NCBI RefSeq assembly: GCF_964204645.1 | Contig: NC_134026.1 | Coordinates: forward strand, 28,910,650-28,974,649 | From: Tubulanus polymorphus | Taxonomy: Eukaryota; Nemertea; Palaeonemertea; Tubulaniformes; Tubulanidae | Direction of reading: 5' to 3' | Length of the DNA stretch: 64,000 nt | Notes under the pieces: generated by a model | What the model saw: the letters and a program-made list of their open reading frames with translations, nothing else | Databases searched by the model: none | What the model was told of the DNA's origin: nothing | Shown here: in pieces, positions 1-11,335 of the stretch | Layout of the letters: the number at the start of each line of letters is the position of its first letter | Numbering within the stretch: the first letter of the stretch is position 1 | Made by a program: the position numbers and the translations under genes

Positions 1-90
1 ATAGCAGCAGACCGGGCGCCCGTATATCTTTGACTTCGATGCCTGTATCCATGGATTCAAACCTGCTACCAGCAACGACGTAATCCATAT
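1..90. other. Possible exon fragment at left edge
   Basis: The first ~90 bases are clearly richer in G and C than what follows and are open in more than one frame. On the + strand one frame contains RPYIFDFDACIHGF and meets a possible donor (GAC|GTAATC) near 90. On the - strand one frame contains SRFESMDTGIEVKDI. Neither is recognised, the phase does not fit the phase-1 exons of the gene to the right, and the window edge cuts it, so strand and identity stay open. Confidence 0.2.
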
Positions 91-106
91 ATATACGTAT
101 AATTAT

Positions 107-110
<4 letters not shown>

Positions 111-143
<33 letters not shown>
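111..143. repeat. (AATC)n microsatellite
   Basis: About eight uninterrupted tandem copies of the tetranucleotide AATC. It lies in non-coding DNA just right of the possible edge exon. Confidence 0.9.
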
Positions 144-1135
144 TAGTGAACGATCAATCAGATATACAATATGAAAACATTAATAACAGCGTGTTGAGTC
201 CTCATATCATTGATTTCCCATTTAAGTTGAGCTTCAAATGTATCAAAATGCCACCAATATCAGTTCAGGATCAGTTTACGTTTTCACTGACTCTTTGTGA
301 TCTATAGAGGATCGTGCAGGTTGATGATTGAGTAAAAATAGTAGTCAATGGTAATCCATGGAAAGAAAATACATGGCACTTAATGGTTAGTGGTTTGAAA
401 CAGGAAGTTCCTTGCTGAAAAAAATCCGATAATAATAAAGTAGAAAGAATAACAGATTATAGAAAGCGTGTAAATATTATGGGTTGCTATGGATATTTCG
501 GTCCATGTGTAATTTAAGGAACATTTTTCGATGGTGGTTGGGTGAAAAGCTTTATTGGTAATCGACGAAAAATTGTAAAAATACAGCAGTTAGTAATTAG
601 TTGTTGGTACGGTACTTCAATACATAAAATACATGTATTTTATTGCCGATGTGAAGTGGACTGCATTTTAAAGTGGACTGTTTTTTTTTGTTTCGAGCAA
701 TGAAATTCACAAAACCCCAACTAGCAGTTCTATCTTTCACACATGCGACATGAAGTCGAACGTGTTAAAAACAATGATTTACTTAAAATTGATTAATATC
801 GAGCCGGTTTTTAGACCCCGGGGATCATTTACATTTATTACCATTCGAAGGATTTCAAACTGTATAGAAGTTATATAACCAGACTCCTGTATTGTATGCA
901 TTGAGCTTTTTTGTGTCATGACTGCAAATGTTTGACTGTTTATTCTGATATTCTATGAAGTAAATGTGTCTATTCCATGCGCGTTTAATTCCGCTCAGGA
1001 TTATTGCCGCTCGGGATTTCGTTCGAAATTGTGTTCATACATCGAGAACAAAGCTTTAAGCACGCAAACGAGAAAAAATTGAACGTCGGAGAGTCGTATT
1101 TAAATGAAAATGATATATTCCGATGTATTTTTCAG
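144..1135. other. No gene seen
   Basis: AT-rich DNA with frequent stops in all frames. It holds poly-T and AT runs but no exon-like segment that I can support. It is probably an intron of the acidic-tail gene to the right. Confidence 0.5.
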
Positions 1136-3935
1136 GTCATGAAAGTACGAAGGAAGGTAAGAATTATTATTTTGTGTGAAGCCCATCCGATAGCGTTTTT
1201 ACTATAGTGAGGGACATTGTTTAATTTCGATCAACAACTCCGAATTTTCTTCAAGGTACAGAAGATGAAACATCTGCTGATCAACAGATTGAAAACAAAG
1301 GTAAAGATGATCGTGGAGTTAAATGGTGTATATATATATTTTGTGATAGATCGCACTAATTATGTCTATAGCAGCTAATCGGGTCGGGTGTTGTTGACAC
1401 ATGAAACATTTTGACAGTCTTCACAAAATCAACTTTCATAGCTCTGATGAATTTCTATTTTGTCACGATACCCCTTTTCTCCGCCACCACACCTGCATTG
1501 TATCTTGGTATCTTGCCATATATATAATACAATTAATCATGGACGACATGGTAATGTCATATCGTGCTATAAATAATTTATGAGGAGCTAAAAGTGGTCG
1601 CTAAAAATTTACCTAAAACAAATATACATATATATGTATGCTTATACATGATGAGACACAATATCAGACTTATAGTATTCAGATAATTAATACAAATATT
1701 TACAAATCTTCACTTTGTGTGCCGTTTAGAATATATTTCAAGTGGTTTCTCAAACACGAATTGACTCAGTTTTAGGTTATATAATTGGTTCATCATTCGC
1801 ATCACGTGTCATCAACGGTAAACCACCGTTACTTGCCCTGATACCGGTTCGATCGCAGAGCGTGCTTATCGTTGTGGACTATCACCCCAAAACATTTATA
1901 TCATGTTCAGTAAAGTGCCCTTTAAATCTATGTATTTGGCATTATGAGTAGCCTCTATGGCGGAATAGATTTTGCTCTATTGAATCATGGAATTTGTGAT
2001 TGAATGAAAATAGGCCGCGATAGATACACAAGTCGACGTGAATACCGAATGATGACATCAGCAATTGCCCCCACGGCGTAACTGTGGAAACAATGACCAA
2101 GCCTAAGACAATTCATGATCGGTCAATGGCTTGCCTTTATTTTGTATACTGCTATAGTTACGACACAATAAACCAAGCGACAAGAAACATCGAGCCGAGG
2201 CAGGTTGCCTTGGTATACCGGCACATAAAAAGAAATGCTAATACCAAATTTGTCATCACTGGCTTTGTTGCACAACCATGTATTAATAATTAGCCACTAG
2301 ACACAAAATTATTTAATGTTGGGGACTGTACATAAAGTATGTAAGCCTACTTTATGAATGGTCCATTAAAGGTGTTGCTTTTGGACAAATATCGAAATAG
2401 TTCGCTCCCTAGACTAGAAATGCTTTTGCTATATAGTTAGAGTGTGTACACTTGCTAGAGTTTCTAAAGGGAAATGAATTCTTAATCAAAATACACTTTT
2501 TGGAGTTTGTGCAATTCATAAAAGACTATTAAGTGAAACCCTAGCAAGCGGTTGTTTAACTGTTTGCTTTTTGTGATGCTAACGAATTAACAATTTTTCC
2601 CAGCACCAACACCTCCACCCCCAGCGTCTCATGAACACGATTCGGCTGATAGTCCACAACCTACCGACGACCAATTAACAAATACGACCCCGGCAACTAA
2701 AGAGGACGAGGGCGGAGATACCATAAACGAACAAGAAGAAGTTAACGAGAATTCGCCGTCCGCTGAAGAGGTCCCAGTTACCGAGGAAACTGTTCCTGAT
2801 CAGGAACCCGAGCAAACTGAGGATCACTCACAGGATGGTGACCATGTGGGCGATACGGCGGAATCAAGTGAGCAACAACAGATTTCAGAAACAGCCGAAT
2901 CGCCACCAGAAAATGAAGGTGACACATCTATCAGATCGTTTATTCGATTATTAACATTCTAACATCTCGTTTTGAAAATCTTTTGTACCAATTTTTCATA
3001 AAACCCATCAACAAAACACTAAACCTTTGAATATCACGCAATTTTTGTAACGTATATTCGTACATTTTTTTGTATTTTGTTGTCATTACATGTATATTTG
3101 TTTATATCTGATGTTTTGGAGTAGAATTAAATTTTCAATGTTGCTTCGATGTTGTACATGTATATACATACATATACGATTTTTGCAAAATCGTCAACCG
3201 ACGAAGATTGCCTGTCTAATGAAATCGCCATTATGTGTGACATAATGCAGTTAATTTTCGTATATATTTATGTATTGTATCCTGATGGAATTATGATAGG
3301 CTGTAACAGAACAGCATTTCACAACCAACTAGAAACCATAGATACGAATGAAATATTCATCTGCATAACACGATAAGTTCCGTCTGGAAATGGATCACAT
3401 AGTGCGAGTGATCTTTACGTGTAGAACTTCATTCGCATCAAATGCAATGATTCAGTTAGGTTTTTATCAGAATCGGTAAAAATGCTTTTTTCTCGGTTCT
3501 TTACGAAAGAAACCTGTAAGTATAGTGTGTGTTCCATATTCGTTATTAATCCGTAGCTATTTTTCCAGGCGAACCAAGTGGGGAAAATGCAGAAAGTGCG
3601 ACAGGTAAATATCTAATAACTTAGACAGATGTACATGTATATAAATCCTTAAGTAATATCTATTCCAATGAGCTAACTGGTTGATTTATTTTGACATTGC
3701 TCCTTTACAGAACCTAACGCTGAAGAAACTAAACCAACAGAAGGTATGTTGTGCGAAAATTCGTCAGGTTTTTTATAACCACTTATCATATCTCTAACTC
3801 GACAAAGATTGATTCGTTTGAATGTCAAGAATCAAAAATGAATAACGTCCTTTCTTCAGTCTCGCGTTAGAGAAATGCCAACCTTTGACATTATCCCTTG
3901 ATAACAATTTTATGAAATCTTTATTTCCAGATTAA
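1136..3935 (+). CDS. 3' part of an unidentified gene with an acidic, Glu/Pro-rich tail
   Basis: I do not recognise this gene. Six exon-like pieces with good AG/GT borders are 1136-1156, 1256-1300, 2604-2918, 3569-3604, 3711-3743 and 3931-3935; the last gives only an Asp and the stop TAA. Every internal exon starts and ends in phase 1 and is a multiple of three, so each can be skipped without breaking the frame. The peptide is acidic and low-complexity: the large exon begins APTPPPPASHEHDSAD and continues with many E, D, Q, T and S. No globular domain is visible, so the tail is probably disordered. If the 2918 donor is not used, the large exon reads on to a stop at 2959-2961. The 5' exons must lie left of the window or in unrecognised small exons. 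A Glu-rich tail on a small core, as in SH3BGR-type proteins, is one possibility but is not shown by the sequence. Confidence 0.5.
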
Positions 3936-4952
3936 ATGGACGCATATACTATATGTACATCTAATTTCGAGACGCTCAAAAATCATATAAAGAATTCCTT
4001 CATATAAATTGTATTTAGAAAAATTCTTAGAGTTGGTGCTGATTAGATGTGCACTATATGTTTCTGTACATGAACTCGCTAAAACTTTTGTATAAAACTA
4101 ATACAGTTAATCTGCAAAATTGTCATGATTAAAAAAAGTGGGAAAAATGTCCAGTTTTTAACCGAGTTCCAAATATATTCCTTATGTATTCCATATGTAT
4201 ATACGCTTCATAATGAAACACAGAAATAGTTTTTTAGTTGATAATACTGCTGAATACGTGGACCATTTATGGCATTACGTGTACATAATGCTTTGATTGT
4301 ACTTTTGGCGATCCCTTACACGGTGGATTAATCAGCGTGTTCTACTTAATTTACATCAATAGATACTCCATCTCTGAGTCGAATTTAGCCTCAAAGAACG
4401 TGCCTTATTTTACTCAATCCTTTAGTTGTTGGATAATTGTTACTTGTAATTTAAAGATTTTAATTTTCTTTTGTCACACAAACAACGCGTTTTTTGTCTT
4501 GAGTAAAAAAATCTTATAATCTGTTATTATTATTCTTAATCACTATAGGTTGTAGTTCAATGTATATATCCTGTACATGTATATCGTTGTTTTGATGGTT
4601 CCCACTTCAGAATTTATGGTACAATGTTTTAGGAACACTTGCAAGTCAAAGCATTCTGTGATAAATGCCTATGTTTTGTTTGATATTCACTTTTCGTTAA
4701 CGGCATCCACACTGTTGATCATCTATCTTTAGAAAACCACAAATGTATAAGTCAACATCTTCTTGCATTTTTAAAGAAAGTAATTCTTTGAATTGGATGC
4801 ATCGCAGTCTTAATCTATGATTGTTCTTCATGTTGTAATCTAAAAGGTCTGCAGTGTGTGTACATTTTGTAGAACCGCCGCCATGACATCATTCAAATCC
4901 ATATTTTCTAATTCCTTTTTTTACATCTAACAATTTTGATTACTTGTTATAG

Positions 4953-5114
4953 ATTTGAAATTCGAAATAGATGTAGACGTGTTAATCGCATCTATGTCAG
5001 AAAATCCTCTCCGTCAGAAGAAAAGTTCTCTTCGTAATGCATATCTATATCCGTCCATTTTATTCAAATTAGCAATTCAAAATATACACCATATTGTACA
5101 GGTAAACTTCTAAT
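4953..5114 (+). CDS. Possible alternative last exon of the acidic-tail gene
   Basis: After an acceptor (TTGTTATAG) an open frame in the same phase 1 runs about 50 codons, starts DLKFEIDVDVLIASMSENPL and ends at a TAA in 5112-5114. AATAAA-like signals follow within about 40 bases. Joined to the exon ending at 3743 it would replace the short Asp-stop end. There is no recognisable domain. It could equally be chance; only transcripts would settle it. Confidence 0.25.
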
Positions 5115-6112
5115 GAAATAAATATATATGATGAATTTGTTTATCAATAAAACATTTTGTTAATGTATACATCGAAAAGGGTTTTACGTCCATTGGATTG
5201 TAGGAAGCTTAAGCAAAAGTATAAAAAGTATAAGCGCTTTTGGTGCGGAAAAAGTGGCACTTTCTAATGAATTGCGCCAAGACAGACATCTCATAACTAC
5301 TCAATTCGTCCAAGCCATCACAATAACCCTCATGGACAGACCCCCGTGATATCTTCTTCAACCAGAACCAAAGGTCGCATGAAATAGATTGGAATCATTT
5401 CAATAGTGGCTTTAAAGTTGAAATAATTCCATTAAATAAAGCATTAATAGCGTTGATGGAGAATACGGTCATGTTTCGCAAAATATATGCCGGGTCATGA
5501 AGAAATCAATGTTGACCATGCTAATACAATAATGAATAATTTATTCTGTGCATGGATGCTAATAAGAAAGGAGTTTTCGCTATAAAATAGAGTTACCTGA
5601 ACCGTTTGAAATTTAGGACGGGTTCATATCATGGTTAATTAATAAGGAAATTTATATTAAGTTGGAAAGTGTGCTATTCTAGTTCACAGAAATTCCGCTA
5701 TCGTTATCAATAGCGGCAGCACTAAACGGTTGAGATCTAATACAGCCTTGCAATCCTACTGTGGCATGTAAGGAATACAGATATTTTTCTGTCAAATTCT
5801 ATTCATCACTCCACACTATTCGTTTTAAATGAACAATAATTGTATCAGCGCGAAAAGTTTTTTTTTCATGTGGATCTGCTTGTTAAAAATATATTTTCAA
5901 GCCACTTTTAAAAGAACCCTAGTCTATATGAAAGCCAACGATGTCCTCCACAGCCATGGCCCAAAAATAGATTAATATAAAATGTAACTAAGTGCATATT
6001 TTTTATACTTAAGCATGATTTATTAAGAAAACTACATGTTATTATGTGAGCACATTTATTAAGAAAACCCTTCACCGATGAGCGCTTATCACAGGACTGA
6101 TTTCACAGATAG
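5115..6112. other. Intergenic, no gene seen
   Basis: AT-rich spacer between the acidic-tail gene and the convergent RidA gene. It contains several AATAAA hexamers that could serve as polyadenylation signals for either side. No ORF with coding character was found. Confidence 0.6.
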
Positions 6113-7387
6113 TCACTGGTTATCAACATCGCCAACAATAGCTATTGCTTCTATTTCAACACGCCCGAGCTGAAAAAAAAAATTGCATCCATATGTAAAT
6201 GAAAATGTCTACAATGATTCAGAAAGAAGATCAAAATAACGAAAAGAATGCCAAAATTTACCTTGGGTAAATTAGCAACCTGATAAGCAGCTCTGGCTGG
6301 ATAGGGGGCTTTGAAAACTGCAGAAGAATATCGTGTGAAAAACTTTTATCTTAATCTACACATGATTCAATCATCATTAATAATAATATATCAATAAGTT
6401 TCACTTACATGTAGCATACACATCATTCACTTTTTTGAAGTCATTTATGTCAGCCAGTAGTACAGTACACTTCACAACTAATTAAAATATAATTCATATA
6501 AATCAGAATGAAGTGAGCTTTAACTCTTTGTCATATAATAGAAATTCCAAAAATTCACACTAATCTAATAATCACCTTTAGAAAAATCTGAGCCTGCAGC
6601 TTCCAGAATATGACCCATGTTGGTCAGGGCTTGTTTGGCCTGTTCATCAACATTTTCACTTACAAAATCTGATGTTTCGGCACTCAGACCCAACTGTCCT
6701 GATATGTATAATGTTTTGTTTACCTGGACAGCTTGACTGAAATTATAAAATGAACATTAACAACATAGGAAGAAATTTACGAATAGAATTAAAATATATA
6801 CATGCACATAATCTCAGGCCACATTTTAAGATATTGAAGTCCTTCAGTTATCAAGAAAGAGCAGAGTCCGAAGTGCATAACAATGTATATACAATAATCA
6901 GTGATAATGAGAGGCAACCTGGCAAGTGAGGATGGGTTATTGATTGTACCTGTAAGGCCCTACAGCAGCTGCTGCTTTTGATGTATTTATCGTTTTTCTT
7001 AAAACGATATGACGTGGCTTGATGACAGAATCAGAAGTTAGTCGGCTGGTAGAAACACCAAAAGACCGAATCATCCACTGCCATGTCAAACTGAAGAAAT
7101 GGATGGAAGGCATACATTCATGATGCATTATTCCGGTTCCTCCCTCTACTCACCAGGCTGCCCTCAACTGAGATATGTAAAATATGATTGGACGGCATTT
7201 GTAATTGAAAAGCAAAAAATACTTTTGGCTTAGCCATGGAACAATAAAATATGTTTTTGATTGAACTTGATTCTCTTCCACTACGGCCGTGAAACTCTCG
7301 ACAAAACATTTATATAGATTACCTGTATGGTCCAATGGCTTTTGGTGCTTTCGGCGAGTTAATTACTTTTCTGATGATAGATGACAT
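6113..7387 (-). CDS. RIDA: RidA family 2-iminobutanoate/2-iminopropanoate deaminase
   Basis: Family function: hydrolyses reactive enamine/imine intermediates made by PLP enzymes such as threonine dehydratase. Exons on the minus strand are 7387-7323, 6736-6576, 6477-6409, 6317-6262 and 6169-6113, giving 135 residues, the usual family length. The protein starts MSSIIRKVINSPKAPKAIGPYSQAV and keeps the family signatures IGPYSQAV, YISGQLGL and, near the C-terminus, YPARAAYQVANLPK followed by RVEIEAIAIVG. The Arg of PARAAY corresponds to the substrate-carboxylate-binding Arg of the family. The start is the first ATG of a short exon with a good donor. The gene is divergent from RTF2, with 296 bp between start codons. 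A second, homologous first exon lies inside intron 1 and is listed separately. Confidence 0.93.
6950..7074 (-). CDS. RIDA: Alternative first exon of RidA with mitochondrial-type presequence
   Basis: An open exon inside RidA intron 1 ends in the same phase at a GT donor and encodes ...IVLRKTINTSKAAAAVGPY, parallel to SIIRKVINSPKAPKAIGPY of the upstream first exon. From its ATG at 7074 it adds about 20 residues (MIRSFGVSTSRLTSDSVIKP) that are Arg/Ser-rich and free of acid until Asp15, as in matrix-targeting peptides. Splicing to the exon at 6736 restores GPYSQAV. Seen: the exon, its phase and the similarity. Inferred: an alternative promoter giving cytosolic and mitochondrial isoforms. The frame is also open further upstream to an ATG at 7128. 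Confidence 0.7.
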
Positions 7388-7683
7388 GTTGATACGGTTG
7401 GCGTAAACTCAACAAAAATCGAAGTCTTCGAGCTGCTGATTTTCGTGTGGGCGTTCTCTGTTTCGTGACGCGCAAGAATCTAATGGGATTCGAACCCGAT
7501 GCTTTTGAGCAGTTCAATACAAACCAACTAAAAGTCCGATGACCGCAGATTAGTGAATCAAAATTCGGGCTTTGCAGACTGACATCTACTGACAGTAATC
7601 AATTCAATTCAGTCATTGATTGGTTTAATTGCGTCGAGTGAAATCAGCGGATCGATCTTCCTTAAATACGTCGAAATCTGATA
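7388..7683. promoter_or_regulatory. Divergent promoter region RidA / RTF2
   Basis: Only 296 bp separate the RidA start codon (-) and the RTF2 start codon (+), so both 5' UTRs and core promoters must overlap here. No TATA box is obvious. A match to the pol III B box (GGTTCGAATCC on the - strand) sits near 7486-7496. Confidence 0.55.
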
Positions 7684-9959
7684 ATGGGTTGTGATGGTGG
7701 TACTATTCCTACCCGGGATGAACTCGTGAAAACAAAGAAAAAACCAGAAAAGGTAAAAATATAGAAATCCCGACTGTCTCAGGTTCATCAATTCTGAAAT
7801 TGTTGAACAAATTCCTAAAATTTAGTCTTATAAACTAAAGTTTTTTTTTCTTTGTGGATATTTTTTCAGAGAGATAAGGATGCAGATTTAGCAGCAACAT
7901 GGCAAATGTGTGCTTTATTACAGACACCATTAGAACGGCCAATTGTAGCTTGTCAGTTAGGCAGGTTGGTGACACTACAAAATCAATTAACCTTGAATGA
8001 CTAATTACATTAAATTCAGGATGGTGCCAAACTGTTCATTACTGTTCATTCTCTGTAGTGATGTATTTCAGGTTGTATAACAAAGAAAGTGTGATCGAAT
8101 TTCTACTTGAACGCGAGAAATTTGATGAGGAAAAATCAATCAAATTCAATCACATCAAAGCGTTAAAGGTAGAGATAGGAATTATCTAAATGCAACTCTA
8201 TAAATAATTTAATCTTTTAGTAATGAATAAATATACCAATTATTTTTAATGAAATATTACTAAGTGAGAGAGCTTTTTATGGAAACCCTGTCACCTAACC
8301 AATACTAATCAACAAACGAGCCGGACACCAATAGGCCGCCACCAGGCCTCCTTCCATCCGTGAATTTGATGATGATGATGATCTATCTATTTGTTGTACC
8401 TATCTATTGATTGAATTATGTTTTATCCTAAATTGCTTAAATTTCTTACAGGATGTAAAACAGTTGAATTTGACGGACAACCCGGCATATACGAGTGAAT
8501 CATTAACCGGAGATGCTTATGCCGATAGATGTATGTCAAAGTTTATCTGCCCCGTTACTGGGCTAGAAATGAGTGGAAGATTTCGGTAATTCAGTTCGTT
8601 AAAAACATTTAAGGCGTTTTTGCCGACGGTGCATTTTATAACTTTTGAATATTCAATTCATTTCAGGTTTTGTTATATATGGAGCTGCGGTTGTGTAGTG
8701 TCTGAAAGAGCGCTGAAAGAAGTGAAATCTGTAATTTGTCATAAGGTAAATACAATCAAACTCATTGGATAAGTATTCCATATTTCTTAGTCCTTATTTG
8801 TATATCCAATAAATTAAATGGTTGTCATCATTTGGATAAGTCCAGTGTTCTCCACTATAGGTTTTAGAGTTTCATTTTTACATCCACCCCTCTGAATATC
8901 AGTGACCCCTTAGGCTAAACAAAAATGATAACTTGTTTCTCCGCAGCGGCCGGGTCATTTTTATAAAATATGATAAAATTTGTAAACAGTTCATTTCTAT
9001 AGCGGCCGGGTCTGTTATGGTAAAATTGATCACGATTTTTAAAAAAGTAATGTATAGGGTAGATAGGCGGCCGGCCGGGTCAACTTTTAAGCTCAGCAGA
9101 GTGGAGAAACAAGGTATCAATTTTTTTTAGCCTTAATATCTGCTGCACCTACCAGAGTGGATGACGTCGACGTTCAATCAATCTGTAGTTTTACTTTTTA
9201 TGAAATAGAAAATTCAAGTTGTGTTAAGAACCAGTTGTTATCAATGTGTGCATTTATTCTATTAAAGTGCGGTTTACCCTATGAGGAAGATGATGTTATT
9301 TTATTGAATGGAAATCATGACGAGGTCGATGTTTTATGGGTTAAAATGGAATCCAGAAAACAGAAATTACGCGCTGAAAAGGTAAAATTCATTACACCCT
9401 CTGTCAACATCATTGCTTTACAGATTACAATAAATATGAGGCAAATATTGTATGTGAGTTCGTTATAACGAGGTTCCACTGTAGTACTTCATAGTTTAAC
9501 TAGTATATTAGACGCAAGACCTTCAGCTACTAGAGTATGGTAGCTTAATCGGGTGAATGAGTGAATGATTGATTACAATGTTTATTTGTTTTTATAGAAA
9601 GCAAAGAAAAAGAAACTGGATTCAACAGCAACATCAGGTAGAAATCTAGCATCGCTTTGAAATAAACATTAATATAAGTTATATAGTTTTTGACGTGATA
9701 ATTTTCACTGATTTCAGCTGGTGAAGCAGCATCGAGTAGTAAACAGCCACGACTCGACACTAATGGCATCTCGTTGACTAAATCTAAAAATGGCGGAGGA
9801 AAGACTAAAAGCAAAACTGATAAGGATTCGGATAAAAAGAAAAGTATTCAACATGATCCAACTGCCAGTAAAGTTTATAAATCTTTGTTTACTACATGTG
9901 ACAAGGCTAAGAATCAACAGAAAGCTCATTGGGTGACATTTAATCCTCAATATAACTAA
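7684..9959 (+). CDS. RTF2: Replication termination factor 2 (RTF2) homologue
   Basis: RTF2 acts at stalled or terminating replication forks, and in vertebrates its removal allows fork restart. Exons are 7684-7752, 7870-7964, 8072-8168, 8452-8585, 8667-8745, 9268-9381, 9598-9637 and 9718-9959, giving 289 residues. The N-terminus MGCDGGTIPTRDELVK is the family hallmark. A C2HC2-type RING-like module follows, with CPVTGLEMSGRFRFCYIWSCG, then SERALKEVKSVICHKCG and EEDDVILLNG. The Lys-rich C-terminal part ends YKSLFTTC...AHWVTFNPQYN, the conserved RTF2 end. A polyadenylation signal AATAAA lies at about 10033. Intron 5 carries a 222-bp MITE-like element, and an inverted copy lies just beyond the 3' end. 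Confidence 0.95.
8912..9133 (+). mobile_element. 222-bp MITE-like element, copy 1 (in RTF2 intron)
   Basis: It begins AGGCTAAAC and ends TTTAGCCT, with terminal inverted repeats of about 30 bp containing GTTTCTCC/GGAGAAAC. The interior has repeated GCGGCCGGGTC motifs. It carries no coding capacity. It has the same length as an inverted copy at 10230-10451. Target duplications are not clear. Confidence 0.8.
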
Positions 9960-10229
9960 CACTTCTGATTATATCATGTATTCCATTTGTAAATAGTGTA
10001 CTCATATATATTAATGTATCATTGAATTGCTGAATAAAGATTGTCTTCATATGTGAGTTTCATTCGTTTGAGTTGCAAATTCCTCAAGAGGGATTAAACA
10101 TTTTACATTCAAAAATTATTCTTGTGTCTATTAATTTAAGTATGCATCCATGCATGGAGGACTCGCCATGTTTATAATGCGTGGAGGGTTTAAAAATCTG
10201 CAGAATATTATGATCATTCCCTCGGCTTA

Positions 10230-10451
10230 AGGCTAAAAAAAATTGATACCTTGTTTCTCCGCTCTGCTGAGCATAAAACTTGACCCAGCCAGCCGCCTAT
10301 CTACCCTGTGCATTACTTTTTTTAAAATCGTGATCAATTTTTACCATAACAGACCCGGCCGCTATTGAAATGAACTGTTTACAAATTTATCATATTATAC
10401 AAAAATGACCCGGCTGCTGCGGAGAAACAAGGTATCATTTTTGTTTAGCCT
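10230..10451 (-). mobile_element. 222-bp MITE-like element, copy 2 (inverted)
   Basis: This is the reverse complement of the element at 8912-9133 along its full length, with scattered substitutions; for example it shares GGGTAGATAGGCGGC when read on the - strand. It lies about 200 bp past the RTF2 polyadenylation signal. Confidence 0.8.
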
Positions 10452-11335
10452 AAGTTCCCCTGGTTAATATTTCTGACACTACTAGGGCCTTTGAAGTAGC
10501 TGTCAGTTAAGTCCTCTTAATTGACCAGCTGAAGAACACAAAAAAATACTTCTCATTCAACTGACAGTTTTGGGGATCTTCAACACGATAAAGGAAGGAA
10601 CTCGATCAGAAGAAAGAACCAAACAATTTTCATCAGATCTTTTTTTATTGGACTGACACTACCATAGATACACAAATACATTCGCACAAATATTTACATA
10701 TATCTAAATCAGATATGTTACCGGTAGTTATAAAAACAATCATCATCTATTCGTTCATTTGTATATAAATCTCGTAGGTACATGAACCAGGTAAATAAAT
10801 AATACATCACAGCAAAGTACTAAACACTTTAAAACATATGTGTATAATATAATAATAAAAAAGTTAACAAATATGAAAATACAAAATGGAATCAAATATA
10901 ACAAGTACATGGAGCGCGTTAAAAAAATGTAGACTACCAATATCAAATGGAAAGATGCAATAATACATTACAAGATACAAACACTGGGTAAATTAATTAT
11001 GACATATTGTTCATATAATAAGTTTCATATTTTCTAAAACGTTCTATCATATACAGTAGACCCCTATAGTAGTAGTGAATTTTACTCAAAATTATTTTTC
11101 CGAAAAACTAATTTTTCCCGATTTTTTCATCTCAGTGAAATATTCACGGTCCCGATGCTACAGAATTTAGTGTTAACTAACTTAACTAGCAACTTACATT
11201 TCATGAATACAACACAAATATTCTACACCGATTTTGTGTATATGTCTTCTCTGGTAAAAACACGTAATAGAACCACCGATACATACAGTATGTAAATAAT
11301 TTCATCCATTACATTAATACTAACAACATGCTGAA
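10452..11335. other. Convergent intergenic spacer / probable 3' UTR
   Basis: AT-rich DNA between the 3' ends of RTF2 and the NIPAL2-like gene. Most is likely 3' UTR of the latter. No coding segment was seen. A CAGTAGACCCC motif near 11054 resembles transposon ends but I could not pair it. Confidence 0.5.

Noticed and set aside
7470-7560. tRNA-like sequence with a B box in the RidA/RTF2 promoter
   Set aside because: The T-stem pairs only three bases and no acceptor stem or D-arm could be drawn, so it is not called as a tRNA.
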